64,000 nucleotides of DNA, taken from NCBI GenBank assembly GCA_036426205.1, contig CM071568.1:215927245-215991244 (forward strand), written 5' to 3'. This DNA is from Ascaphus truei. Taxonomy: Eukaryota; Chordata; Amphibia; Anura; Ascaphidae. The position numbers and the translations under genes are program-made. Below are positions 11,086-21,500 of the stretch, piece by piece (position 1 is the first letter of the stretch; the number at the start of each line of letters is the position of its first letter). The notes under the pieces were generated by a model. That model was not told where the DNA came from. It worked only from the letters and a program-made list of their open reading frames with translations, and made no database searches.

Positions 11086-12817
11086 GTGCTCTTTTGGTGC
11101 AACCTACATATTGAATGTTACATGAACAGGAGAGAAGGTACACAAAATAGGTGGATAAACAGTTAACAGAACTCTTCAGTTGATGCACCGAATGATTGCT
11201 GTGTGAAGTGAAAGTGTCAGACAGTTGGAGGTGTCTGCATGTGATACACCTAGGTCTACCACACTTCATATTCCCATTTAAAGGCTGATTGCTACCCAAA
11301 GTTTGAACAGTGTTACTAAGTTTACTTGGGGCTATTAGATTTTTTATGCTCATAGCTTCACGAAAAATAATGGGTGCCGAAGGAGAGAGTAGATCTTTTA
11401 GATGAAGGTCTGAAAGCAAAACCTTCCAATGTATGTTGATAATATTTTTAATTTTGTTTGAATGACCGGTACATTTTGTAATAAACTTGACAATACCTTC
11501 AAGAGAGTTCCTATTTTGAGACTGAGGTGTCTGTACTGTGTTCTTAAATTTAGATTTCATAAGAAAGTTCTGACGTTTTGTTGCTCTAACTTTATTAAAG
11601 GACTCCTGTATTAAGTTGTGATTGTAAACTTTTTTCTTAAAGTTGTCAATAAGATGACACGACTGCATTTCAAATGTGAGGTCGGATGAACAATTTCTCC
11701 TAAGCCTATTGAACTGGCTCAGGGGAATATTTTGCAACCATTTCGAGTGGTGGTTGCTCGTAAATAACTATTCACCGCCACATCTTTGAAATGCACCCGT
11801 GTAATGATGTTACATTCATCATCTACCGACAGCTCCAGATCTAGAAAAACCATACATGAGGGGCTAATCTGATAGGTGAATCTGAGGCCAAAATCATTGT
11901 CATTAAATTCGACAAGGAGTTGTTCGAGAGTGCCAGCGTCTCCATCCCATATGATAAGGATGTCATCAATATAGCAGCCATAGAACACCAGGCCAGCCCC
12001 CAGCCGCGTATTGGACTAGATGTGTTTGATCTCCCAATACCCCATAAAGAGGTTTGCGTAGCTGGGGGCAACTCTTTGATAAAACACCCTGCGTGTGAAA
12101 CATGTTAGAGTGCCTTTTGTCCATGTTTTTTATCTAAATAAATCCCTCTGATTATTCATTCATCCCTTCGCTGTGCACCGGTTTGTCCCCTGCTGGGGAG
12201 TTGTTCATAGCTGGGGGCAAACTTGGAGCCCATGGCCGTACCACATGTCTGGAGATGGAAGCACTCATCGAACAAAAAGTAATTGTGTTCCAGAATAAAG
12301 CCGATAAGGGAGAGGATGAATCTGCATTGTGTGTCGTGCAAATTTCCACCACCTCCCAATAAATGCCCAACCGCCTCGAGACCCGTGTCATGTTGAATAC
12401 AGGTATATAACGATTGGACATCACAGGTGGCCCACTGATATGTGGATTTCCATGAGATCAGGGAAAGGGAGTCTATGACGTGGAGTGTGTCCCTAACATG
12501 CGATTGTAATTGGACCACATACGGTTGCAAAAAGTGGTCCACATATCTGGACACGCTCGACGTCATAGAGTCCACCCCGAAATAATGGGCCTACCTGGCG
12601 GGTTCTCGAGGCTTTTGTGCCCCTTCGGGAGGTGGTAGAAAATAGGTATACGTGGATTAGCAATGTAAAGGAAGCAGAACTCATTCTTGTTAATGAGCTT
12701 ACTTTCCAATGCTTGTTGTAACAGGGAATATAGCGCCAATTGATAGCATACAGTAGGATCATCTTTTAACATTTTGTAAGAGTGATTATCTGACAGCAAC
12801 CTCATTGCCTCAGCCAC
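11086..12817 (-). pseudogene. Penelope-like element reverse transcriptase and start of GIY-YIG endonuclease
   Basis: Minus-strand frames give a PLE polymerase in pieces: IFYHLPKGHKSLENPPGRPI (fingers), ATCDVQSLYTCI (motif A Asp), GTAMGSKFAPSY (motif B), then YIDDILIIW (motif C, both aspartates kept). A linker follows with IHWKVLLSDLHLKDLLSPSA and the first strand of the GIY-YIG nuclease (YFVYLLSCSCNIQYVGCTKRA). The frame is broken by a 136-bp insertion in motif B (12072-12207), a TAG after EIKHI and a frameshift near 11730. The nuclease is cut off at about 11085 against Harbinger-like DNA. The 5' side ends near simple repeats at 12840. The N-terminal domain is absent. Confidence 0.88.
12072..12207 (+). 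mobile_element. 136-bp insertion with hammerhead-like core and 13-bp target duplication
   Basis: The PLE motif B sequence TAGCTGGGGGCAA is present at both 12059-12071 and 12208-12220. Removing one copy plus the insert restores FAPSYANLF in frame, so this is a true insertion. The insert begins with TTGATAA, A, ACAC, loop, GTGT, GAAAC, the same layout as the other PLE-associated hammerhead-like cores here, and then has AATAAA. It looks like a short 3'-end fragment of a PLE or a dependent element. Confidence 0.8.
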
Positions 12818-12847
12818 GTATACCTACACACAGTGTATGTAAGTCTC

Positions 12848-12852
12848 TCTTT

Positions 12853-12890
<38 letters not shown>

Positions 12891-12995
12891 AACACAGAAA
12901 GTGTGTGTGTGTATGGATATACATATACACACACACACACACACACACATTATATATCTACACACATATATATATACACACACATCTGTTGTGTG
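12848..12995. repeat. (TA)n and (CA)n/(TG)n microsatellites
   Basis: A TA run at about 12857-12882 is followed by mixed TG, CA and TA runs up to about 12995, next to the 5' edge of the PLE fragment. Confidence 0.95.
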
Positions 12996-13004
12996 TGTGT
13001 TGTG

Positions 13005-13258
13005 GTTTTAATGGCTTTGCATCTCATCCCAGCCTCTGTCTAAAAGCTGTGTTTAAAACAGCATGCATTGGCTTGAGGATTGGCTTGTGTAATACGAGCT
13101 TGAAACAAAAGGTGGCACTGAGTGCTCATTTGCATGTCATTTCCCAGAATCCCTTGCTGCAGTGGAAGCGCTGTATGCTGGGTGACAATGGGGAAAGACA
13201 GGGTTGCAGACCTGTCTAAGACATGCAAATGAACATACAGTAATATTTACAGTTGCTT
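13005..13258 (+). repeat. hammerhead-repeat family, partial copy (lacks the ribozyme)
   Basis: This shares with the copies at 18715-19198 and 59207-59632 the words AGCTGTGTTTAAAACAGC, CTCATTTGCATGTCATTTCC, CTGCTGCAGTGGAAGCGCTG and GACCTGTCTAAGACATGCA. It covers the part downstream of the ribozyme only, ending in TA repeats. Confidence 0.75.
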
Positions 13259-13271
13259 TATATATATATAT

Positions 13272-13375
13272 ATAATCAAAAAATAAATAGATGATACCGT
13301 TCTGTGGCTAACGAAATGCTTTTATTTGTGCGAGCTTTCGAGATACACTGATCTCTTCTTCCGGCGATGTTACAA
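13272..13375 (-). repeat. PLE terminal inverted repeat, 3' side
   Basis: It is the exact reverse complement of 16256-16359. It contains a hammerhead-like core on the minus strand from 13363 downward. Confidence 0.92.
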
Positions 13376-13798
13376 TGAATGAAGCAAGGATTACTTAAAA
13401 ACAGTGTCTCTTGGAATGTTATCTGTGCTGGTCCTTCCCCCGGTGTGGATGAGATTTATGGCTGGAGGTGTCAAAGGGTAACTGAAAGCAAGTGAAGAAA
13501 GAGTGTGTATGTGTATCAGTGTGAATAAAAATGAATGGAGAGCCCACAGTATAAACAGTGCTCTACACAAGGTGTGTGTGGAGTGAGAGGGGATATAAAT
13601 GGTGTGGGTGGGTGTGGAAATGTGAGAGTTTGTAGCACAACTAAAAGTGTGTGTGGATACTATGTGGTCCCTATTGGTATATAGGGATGGAAAAATAAGG
13701 AGTATTAGTATGTGTGAGAGACAGCTGTGTGTGCATACATATAGCACAGTATGTACATACATGGCCTTTAGCGCTCATGGGAAGAGAGTTCGCAAGTG

Positions 13799-16253
13799 TC
13801 AGTAATGACTCATAAAATTTTGATCTCTGTTTAGGCCACTGCTAAGTGTCCCGAACAGTTGCATAAATTTGTATTCATGCAACCGTCTCTCTTTCGGGGT
13901 TTTAAGATTACCTTTGAGTATGGCAACCCTCAGATCGTTCATCTTATGGCCAGAGTCAGAGAAATGTTCGCCAACAGGACTGTCTCTTGTTCCGCGTGTG
14001 ATGCTGTGGCGATGCAGGTTCATTCTCTTGTTTAGCCCCTGTCATGTCTCACCTATGTAGTAGCAGCCCTCTGGGCATTTCATGCACATGATGAGGTACA
14101 CGACATTGCTGGAGGAACAGGTGAACACTCCTCTGATTTTGTATTCCCGATTCTTGTGTGGTATTTGTATTGTGTCCGCTGTGTAGAGCATTGCGCAGGT
14201 TTTGCATCTTGGTCCTGGCATGGTTTTGTCCCGCATTCAGTTGTACTGCTGAATACTTTACTCCTCACCATAATATTCTTGAGATTATGGGGTTGTCTGT
14301 ATGATAATAAGGGTGCCTCAGGGAAGACCTGTTGCAGTCTTGTATCTTCCTGGAGGATGGGTTGTAGTTTCCTGGCGATCTTGCGTAGGGCTCCTAGGTG
14401 TGGGTTATATGTGACCACCAAAGGTACCTGTCGCTTGTCTCCTTCTGTTTGTATTCAAGGAGATCACTTCTTGGTATTCTGGTGGCTTTGTGAATTTGCT
14501 GGTCTACAATTCTGTGATTATATCCACGGTTTATAAAGTCTGATCTCAAGGCTTTAATCCGCTGGTCTCTGTCTGCTGTGTCGGAGCATATCCGGTTGTA
14601 TCGTATGGCTTGACTGTAGATGGTTGCATGTTTGGTGTGTGTCGGGTGGAAGCTGTTGTCTCTCAAATAGCTGGCTCTGTCTGTAGGTTTGCGGTATACA
14701 GAAGTCTGTAGTTGGTTGTTCTTTATAGTAATAGTGGTGTCTAGAAAATGTACTTCATCCGGGGAATGGGTGAGTTTGAGGTTGATGGTCGGGTGGAAAG
14801 TATTGAAGTTGTCATAGAACTGTAGGAGGTCCTGTTCGCCAGAGGTCCAAATCAGGAGGATGTCATCAATGTAGCGAAGGTATGTAAGGGGTTTCAAGTG
14901 ACAGGTGGACAGAAAGTCACTTTCCAGTTTTGCGCAGAACAGATTGGCATACTGTGGCGCCATCCGAGTACCCATAGCGGTCCCGGTTGTCTGGAGGTAT
15001 GTGTCATTTCCAAATGTGAAGTAGTTATGGGTCAGAATAAATTCAATGCATTTAGTCACTGTCTCTGTGAGTGGCTCCTGCGATCCCAGAAAGTATCTGC
15101 AGGCTGAAATCCCATCCTCGTGGGGGATGTTTGTATAAAGTGACTCTACATCCATAGTTGCTAGTAGTGTTCCTGTAGGGAGGGGGCCAATGGCATTCAG
15201 TTTGTTTAGCAGGTCGGTGGTATCCTGGATATAGCTGGGTGTGTTCCGGACAAGTGGTTTTAGAATGCCCTCCACCCAGCCAGAAATATTCTCGGTAAGT
15301 GTGCCAGATCCAGAGATAATAGGGCGCCCAGGGTTACCCTCTTTGTGAATTTTAGGGAGCATGTAGAATGTGCCAGGTTTTGGGTTAGCTGGTATTAGGT
15401 CCAGAATTTGTTCTCTTGTGTGGATCGGGAGTGTTTTAATGATCCTGTTGAGTTCTCGCATGTATTTTTTAGTTGGATCCTCCTGCAGTTGGGTGTAGTA
15501 CTTTGAATCAGAGAGTTGCCTGTGTGCTTCCCGCAGGTAGTCTGTGGTGTTCATTATGACCACTGCTCCTCCCTTGTCCGCAGGTTTGATTGTTATGTTG
15601 TGGTTGGCCTTTAGCGATTATATGGCTCTCCTCTCCATCAGTGTCAGATTATATGTTTGTTTCCTTACTTTGTCCAGGATGGTGGTTTTGGCGCTGTGTC
15701 TGAAGCTTTCAATGTACCGGTCCAATGTGGGGTTGCGCCCAGTTTGTGGGAGCCAGTTGGATTTTTGCTTCTCCCTGCTCATGTGCAACGGCTCTCCTTC
15801 TGCAGTGTTGGCATAATCTTGGTTGTGTCTGTCATGGAAGAACTCCTTAAGACGCAGCCTTCTGAAGTATTCTTCTAGGTCACTGCACAGCTCAATCTTG
15901 TCCATAGGCTTGGTAGGGCAGAATGTGAGACCCTTTGATAATACTGAGGACTCTGCTTGATTAGGTGTGTAATCTGAGAGGTTAACAGTGCAGTCCTGCT
16001 CTTGGTGACTGTCAATGTTTGTATTATTAGTTGTTGTGCTGGCTGCTGCAGAGTATCTCATTCTTAGCCTCAGTCTGTGCAGTTTCTTTTCCTTATTGCT
16101 AATTAGACCCTTCAGGAGTTTTTCATGGAATGTTTGGAGTCCTCTCCATGTGTCTATGTGAATTTCTCCTGTCTCCAGGATGCTGTCTATTGTCACCTTT
16201 GTCTTTCTCCTGTTACTGTAACAGATGCTGATGAGATGGTTCATCACCATCAT
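13799..16253 (-). pseudogene. Penelope-like polyprotein: N-terminal region, reverse transcriptase, GIY-YIG endonuclease
   Basis: The protein would prime and copy PLE RNA with its reverse transcriptase and cut target DNA with its GIY-YIG nuclease. N-terminal region (16253-15618): SKGLTFCPTKPMDKIELCSD, RLRLKEFF. A TAA at 15620-15618 interrupts the frame before ITIKPADKGGAVVIMN. Reverse transcriptase: FYMLPKIHKEGNPGRPIISG, ATMDVESLYTNI (motif A), GTAMGTRMAPQYANLF (motif B), YIDDILLIW (motif C). A frameshift near 14425 leads to LRKIARKLQPILQED and RQPHNLKNIMVRSKV (linker). A second near 14240 leads to CKTCAML and the nuclease: NVVYLIMCMKCPEGCYYIGET, a TGA at 14044-14042 (likely from CGA), then RMNLHRHSI, VGEHFSDSGH and NRDQNF. 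So there are two stops and two frameshifts, with catalytic motifs intact. Confidence 0.93.
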
Positions 16254-16255
16254 GG

Positions 16256-16359
16256 TTGTAACATCGCCGGAAGAAGAGATCAGTGTATCTCGAAAGCTCG
16301 CACAAATAAAAGCATTTCGTTAGCCACAGAACGGTATCATCTATTTATTTTTTGATTAT
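16256..16359 (+). repeat. PLE terminal inverted repeat, 5' side
   Basis: It is the exact reverse complement of 13272-13375 and contains the hammerhead-like core at 16268-16300. It abuts the start of the PLE coding region at 16253. Confidence 0.92.
16268..16300 (+). ncRNA. hammerhead-like core in PLE terminal repeat
   Basis: The order is CGGAAGA (one base from CUGAAGA), an extra A, helix II GAGAU/AUCUC around a CAGUGU loop, then GAAA. PLEs are known to carry hammerhead motifs in their terminal repeats. The U4 change and the absence of a clear cleavage-site half suggest this copy may not cleave. Its mirror lies at 13363-13331 on the minus strand. Confidence 0.6.
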
Positions 16360-16431
16360 TGAAGCTCGGCTAACACGGTACTGATACCTCTACATGAAAA
16401 TATGGAAGATACCACACATTACATAATACAT

Positions 16432-16434
16432 ACA

Positions 16435-16489
<55 letters not shown>

Positions 16490-16490
16490 G
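16432..16490. repeat. (TA)n microsatellite
   Basis: A long alternating TA run lies just outside the PLE. Confidence 0.95.
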
Positions 16491-16510
16491 TTAGCAATAC
16501 ATAGTGTATA

Positions 16511-16825
16511 CAGTCATACCCCGCATTAACGTACGCAATGGGACCGGAGCATGTATGTAAAGCGAAAATGTACTTAAAGTAAGCACTGCCTTTTTTCCAC
16601 TAATTGATGCATATACTGTACTGCAATCGTCATATACATGTATAACTGATGTAAAGAATGCATTTGTAACAGGCTCTATAGTCTCCACGCTTGCGCACAG
16701 CTTCGGTACAGGTAGGGAGCCGGTATTGCTGTTCAGGACGTTCTGACAGGCGCATGCGTGAGATGCCTTTGCCTATTGGGCGATATGTACTTACTCGCGA
16801 GTGTCCTTAAACCGGGGTATGCCTG
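16511..16825. mobile_element. mariner-type MITE, copy 1 (315 bp)
   Basis: It starts CAGTCATACCCCGCATTAAC and ends TTAAACCGGGGTATGCCTG, an imperfect terminal inverted repeat, flanked on both sides by TA (16509-16510 and 16826-16827). A TA duplication is typical of Tc1/mariner elements. It has no coding capacity and is a close relative of 61466-61787. Confidence 0.8.
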
Positions 16826-16848
16826 TATTCCATTACATTAATGTATTA

Positions 16849-17048
16849 GGCTGTGTCCACGCTAGCACTGAGCAGGCGGCGCTTGCAGAGTTTAGTTCCA
16901 GCAATTTAAATTGTCCCCGCTCATGCGGTGCGCACGCGCTCATGCACGCACGCTCTGGGAGACAAAAAAAAGAGAGTTTGAAGCGCGCTCAACATGCCCC
17001 CACGCGCGCGCTTGCATGAGCGTGCTCAACGCCAGCGGGGCCACAGCC
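16849..17048. mobile_element. 200-bp CpG-rich MITE with TTA target duplication
   Basis: The ends GGCTGTGTCCACGCTAGC and CGCCAGCGGGGCCACAGCC form an imperfect inverted repeat of about 30 bp, flanked by TTA at 16846-16848 and 17049-17051. A 3-bp TTA duplication is typical of PIF/Harbinger. It is non-coding and unusually CpG-rich. Confidence 0.8.
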
Positions 17049-17417
17049 TTATACTGCTTTTCAACTGTCACACTATAGCCGATTGGTTACATTTATTGCA
17101 GTTGTATATCAGTTGCAATGCCTGCTTTTCAAAGAATTTACATTCTTGCAATGGTTTAAGATGTCTGGTAACATCATTTGCCTTGTGAGTGAAGTGATGA
17201 ATTACCAAGTTCCCAGCTACAGTCTAAGGTGGGAGCTGGAGTGGTGTCTATTTTCATTGTTTCTCATGTTACTTTTGATACTACTTACAAATTACAATGG
17301 TTATTTTCTTCTTTGTCTTCTACCCACAGGATTTACTGATGTTCGGTTGGTTGGTTGGTTTTTGCACGTAATGGTAAAGATCCAAGTTATTGGCCAATCT
17401 CCAGAGTGAGTGCCCAC

Positions 17418-18257
17418 TGTTACACCGATGCTCGCCACAATCCGGGACCGGACCGCGGGGCTGAGGTGGGGTTATATAATCACTGACCTTAGTCCACGCA
17501 GACTGATCTGGAGTGCGCAGTTCATAGTCGTACATCGCAGGGTCAGGATTGGAGAAGGTAGCATCATCGTTAATGAAGCAGGAGTTCGGCAACAGGAAGT
17601 CAGGAGTTCCCCGCTTCAGCTTAGGAGCGTGAGCGCGGGGGTGGCTTCTGCGCGAGGAGCGGCCTCGGCCCATGACGCCGATCTCAGCAGGAGGAGACAG
17701 CAGGCTGGCCAAAGTTCACCGCAGGGCAGCGTCGGGAAGAACCAACGCTTCAGCGCAGAAGTCCAAGGCAGGCCACTGAAAGAGGATAGCAGCAGTTCAC
17801 AGGAAAGGAAGAGTAGCCACTGCTAGGAGGGTATGCAGCAGGTACCAGTGCTGGCAACAACGCTTCAGCACAGACGTTCAGGACAGGCCACTGCAAGGAG
17901 ATAGCAGCAGGCCAGTGCTGGCAACAACGCTTCAGCACAGACATCCAGGAACAGGCCTCTGGATACTCAGGAACTTGAAGGTAAGAACACTTGGAGTGAG
18001 GCCTGGGGCGGTTTGTGGCAGAGACAGTAACGTCCAGGTAGGAAATTATGCTCGGCGCTGGTTCAGTGCCAACGCCTAGAATATAAAGGGCGGAGATCCA
18101 ATCACAGGAGGAGGGTGTGTGAGTATTCCTCCAATGGTATAGCACAGGGCAGAAGCTGCAATTGAGAGGCAGCACATGTGCCTTTGATTGCCAGGGGAAG
18201 CTTGCAATTGCATGATACTGCAAGGCTATAGTCAAAGCCAGTAGTGGATTCCTTACA
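17418..18257. mobile_element. solo LTR (840 bp) with CCCAC target duplication
   Basis: It begins TGTTACACCG and ends GGATTCCTTACA, with CCCAC at 17413-17417 and 18258-18262. There is no internal region, so it is a solo LTR left by recombination. A TATA-like ATATAAAGG lies near 18079. Inside are about 1.8 copies of a 67-bp tandem unit (17845-17965, containing CAACAACGCTTCAGCACAG) and a degenerate third copy near 17740. The strand of the original element is not clear to me. Confidence 0.82.
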
Positions 18258-18714
18258 CCCACAACTTGCAGACATTTATCATTCTAATTATTATAGAGGC
18301 TTCTATGAAAAACTTTCACCATATACTGTATGACTAGTAAGAGGCTTTACTAATATCAACAGCTTGGTTAACTTAAGAGCACACGAGGAAAACATTTCAA
18401 AATAATTTGGAGAACAAAATAACAATGGATGTAGTCCAGAGAGAAGGAAGCTTCATTCTTATTGACTTGAACTGTAATGGGGATAGAATATGATAAATTG
18501 ACAACAGTTTTTTTTTTTTTTACTTTGTGTAGTGTAGAATACACAGATACTCTGTGATCAGAAATCTCCTACACCTGTAGAGGCCTCATCATAGCAGTAA
18601 ACTTCCATACAGTATCTCTGCCACAACCTCTCTGTAAACCTTTATATAAAATGACCTTACCTGGCTTCTTATTTTATATATAGATATCTAGATATCGATA
18701 TATATCTCTCTCTC
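18258..18714. other. unassigned stretch
   Basis: No gene or known repeat is recognised; there is a T-run near 18510 and an AT-rich end near 18670-18710. Confidence 0.4.
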
Positions 18715-19198
18715 AAATAAATATATTACTTGTAAGCACATTCACATGTATTAGACAGGTCTGCAACCCTGCCTTTCACCATTATCTCCTAGTATACAGT
18801 GCTTCCACTGCAGCAAGAGATTCTAGGAAATGACATGCAAATGAGCACACAGTGCTGCCTTTTGCCTTAAATGCATTATTACATGGAACACTTAATCCAA
18901 TGCTCGCTGTTTAAAACACAGCTTTTAAACACAGCCTGGGATCAGATGGAAAGCCAGTGAACCCATTCACAGACAGCTATTTCGACTTTTTGGGTCTCAT
19001 CCGTGTGAGGTTGGTTGTACTGGCTGTGCAATTTAAGACTTTGGTAGGTTTACACCTCACATTATTTAGGTTATGGTGGGTGAAAAAGGTGACTGAAACC
19101 CCTCCCCCGTATAGCATATAGCAAATAAAAATATTACTTGTGAGCACATTCACATGTCTTAGACAAATTAGCAACCCTGATTTTCACCATTATACCCA
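18715..19198 (-). repeat. hammerhead-repeat family copy with duplicated ends
   Basis: A roughly 75-bp segment (AAATAA..ATATTACTTGT, GCACATTCACATGT, CAACCCTG, TTCACCATTAT) occurs at 18715 and again at 19123, 408 bp apart. The copy therefore contains one full unit and the beginning of a second. A decayed hammerhead lies between them on the minus strand (19008-18966). The body matches the plus-strand copy at 59207-59632. Confidence 0.75.
18966..19008 (-). ncRNA. decayed hammerhead ribozyme
   Basis: On the minus strand: CACA, CGGAUGA (one change from CUGAUGA), GACC..GUC helix II, GAAA, then UAGCUGUC and UGUG for helix I. It is the equivalent of the intact motif at 59334-59377, with a mutated core U and a weaker helix II. 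Confidence 0.7.
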
Positions 19199-19234
19199 AC
19201 ATATATATCTCTCCATACTTCTTTAAGTATTTAG

Positions 19235-20260
19235 GGTCCAATTTTTACATCTATACTGTATGGGAGCATAGGCTTTTGAGGCATAGAGAAAGGTTCCTAG
19301 GTAAGAGTGTCTTGTTTCTTCCTTATGCACTCAATCTCATCTTCATTCTCCTATTGATCTCATTAGAAATGTTCCCATCTATTGATACTTGTTGACTAAG
19401 GTAGACTTGGTCTTCGATGTCTTCTAGTTCTGATTGATTTTTATCTTGCTTGTATCTTCATGTAATCTAATGGTTGATGGGGCATTCTCATAAATGTTTC
19501 TTATAATAGCAATGTACGCTTCTTCAAAGCTTTGTCTTATTAATGCCCTTAAAACCTCTGAGATTTTGACAGAATCAAATTAATTTTTTGTAATCTATGA
19601 ATCCTAAAATGAGATGTACATCATACTTATTACTTCACGAAATGACTTCTCGTGTGACTCGTATGTGGTCCATTGTGTTGTATACACTGAACAATTCCAC
19701 TTGGTTTCTTGGCTGGGGAAAGTCTAGTTTCTTTTATAGCAAATTAGTGAGTATCTTCATAAAAATCTTGTAAGTGATTGGAAGTAGATTGATTGGTCTG
19801 TAGTTCTTCAGGTGTTCTTTGGCTCCTTTCTTGTGGATAAGGATAACTATGGCATTTGATCCATTGTTCTGTAATTTTCGTGTTCTTCAAGCACCATGTA
19901 AATAATTTTTGCAATGATTTTCAGTTTTAATTCCATCTTCCTCAGGAACGTTAAAATTCTTCATGGTTTTCTAGCTTTTCCAATTCTGGGAGGACAAATG
20001 GTACATCATTGGGGGTTTATCACACTTTTTCTGCTGGATTATGCCCTGTTTCAACTGTGTTCTTGTACAATTTCATGTAGAACTCCTCAACTCTCTTTAC
20101 AATAAGTGCACAGTCTTTTATTGTTGATGAATTGTCTTGTTTGAGTGCAATTATTTGATTGTTTTCAATAATAGCTTGCTGCTTTGTCTTTTTTTGCCCA
20201 TGGGTTTGACAGCATTCAGGAAGAAGGCATGATGGCAGAGGGTGTTATGAATCCAACAAA
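19235..20260 (-). pseudogene. RTE-like LINE reverse transcriptase remnant
   Basis: The minus strand reads, across several frames, VEEFYMKLYKN, SNAIVILIHKKGAKEH, NYRPINLLPITYKIFMK and later INRRMKMRLSAYGRNKTLL. This is the fingers and palm region of an RTE-type LINE polymerase. Many stops and frameshifts are present and motif C is not seen intact. An endonuclease fragment of the same kind lies just above it in the opposite orientation (20340-21500). Confidence 0.65.
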
Positions 20261-20339
20261 AACTGTCATTCAAACCTGATTCTGGCTGCCTACAAAATGC
20301 ATAACTTGCTCCAGTGAAGCAGCACTGCAAGAACCGAAG

Positions 20340-21500
20340 AAGATGAGTATTGTTGGCCTTCGTGAAGTAAGGAGAAAATATTAAGGCCTCATTGAGCTAA
20401 AAAGTGGACACCAGCTGTATTAATATAGAGGTAAAGAAAATTGGATAACAAGACATGGAGAAACAACATAGTGGAGTATAAAAGCTCATCAGAAAGAGTA
20501 GTCAGAATCGTCATTCAATTGACCAAGAGACACTGTACAGGCTGCAAATTATCTAAATGTGTGCTCCAACACCAAGTCACATGGACAATGAAGTAGAAGA
20601 CTGTTACCAGTAAATCAACCAGCAAAGGAATTTGCCACCTTAAAATTGTTATGGGAGACTTCAATGCAATGATTGGTGCTCAGTTGGTAATGGCAACAGA
20701 AATGTACATGGAGACAGATTGGTAGAATTTGCAGAATGTGAGAATTTCTACATCAGCGGTGTGCAGGGGGGTGGGAGAATTTCTAGGGGGGAGGGGTGCT
20801 GGCGGTTACATTACAAATTAAATGCCGGGGGAGGTGTGAGGCCTCTTTAACTCACTTACCTGCTCTCTGGCGATGCATTTTCATGGCAATGCTTGTCAAA
20901 TGACGTGGCGGGGTCACGTGACGTCCCATGACCCGCTACGTCATTTGACGGTGAGTCATTGGAGAGGGGGGCACGAACGCTGCGGCTCCCGGCCAGGGGG
21001 GAGCAGCTCAAGAAGTTTGCGCACCCCTGTTTTACATCATGAATGAATTCTTCAAGAAGAATCCAAATAGAAAATGGAATGGACGCGATGGAATGGAGAA
21101 TGAAATTAACGATATCCTTAACACATGGAGTGATCACTGATTGGATCTCTGCAAATTATATCTGAATGCATAGATGGAAAGAAGAAAACTGATTGTTTGA
21201 AAAACAGACACTCAACATCAAGAACCTTAAGAATAACGACAGAGAATTTAAACTAGAGCTAAAAATTGCTTCAGCTTGCTAGAAATGCATTAACAAGCAT
21301 TTATGAAGAACTTATGTAGATTGTAGTTGAAAGTGCAGAAGAAAATTGAGTAATCGCCAACAAAAACAGGATAAGAAAATATCAAATGACAAAGTAGGTA
21401 CAGAGGAAACAACAAGAAATGAAAACGGAAGCATACAACGGACAGAAAGGGTATCCTCCTGAGTTTGTTCATAAAGAGGCTGACCAAAGGAACACAAGCC
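20340..21500 (+). pseudogene. RTE-like LINE endonuclease remnant, inverted relative to its RT
   Basis: The plus strand reads MGDFNAMIGAQ, LVEFAECENFYI, then after a hAT insertion MNEFFKKNPNRKWNGRDG and NEINDILN. This matches the apurinic-type endonuclease of RTE-like LINEs, where GDFNA holds catalytic Asp and Asn. The linker follows to about 21500, full of stops. The reading direction is opposite to the RT at 19235-20260, with the endonuclease 5' side nearest to it. Confidence 0.65.
20754..21029. mobile_element. hAT-type MITE (276 bp)
   Basis: The ends CAGCGGTGTGCA and TGCGCACCCCTG are inverted repeats of the hAT kind. The 8-bp target duplication is TTCTACAT (20746-20753) and TTTTACAT (21030-21037), one mismatch. 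Removing it joins ENFYI to MNEFF in the endonuclease remnant. Internal palindromic CpG-rich words (TGACGT, CACGTG) lie near 20900-20950. Confidence 0.88.

Larger units (their letters stand above)
13272..16359 (-). mobile_element. nearly complete Penelope-like element with inverted terminal repeats
   Basis: The element is 3,088 bp long. Its ends are a 104-bp repeat in opposite orientation (13272-13375 and 16256-16359) with no mismatch by eye. Inside, on the minus strand, are the N-terminal region, reverse transcriptase and GIY-YIG endonuclease, then about 420 bp of non-coding 3' sequence. PLEs are known to carry terminal repeats (pLTRs) in direct or inverted order. The identical ends suggest a fairly recent insertion although the ORF has decayed. 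Confidence 0.88.

Noticed and set aside
2680..12817. The PLE pieces at 2680-4170 and 11086-12817 as two halves of one element split by the Harbinger-like block
   Set aside because: Both are on the minus strand, so the N-terminal part should lie at higher coordinates than the RT; it lies at lower ones. No nuclease continuation is seen below 4800 either.
17320..18262. Frames of 130-170 codons on both strands
   Set aside because: They fall inside a solo LTR defined by a clean target duplication.
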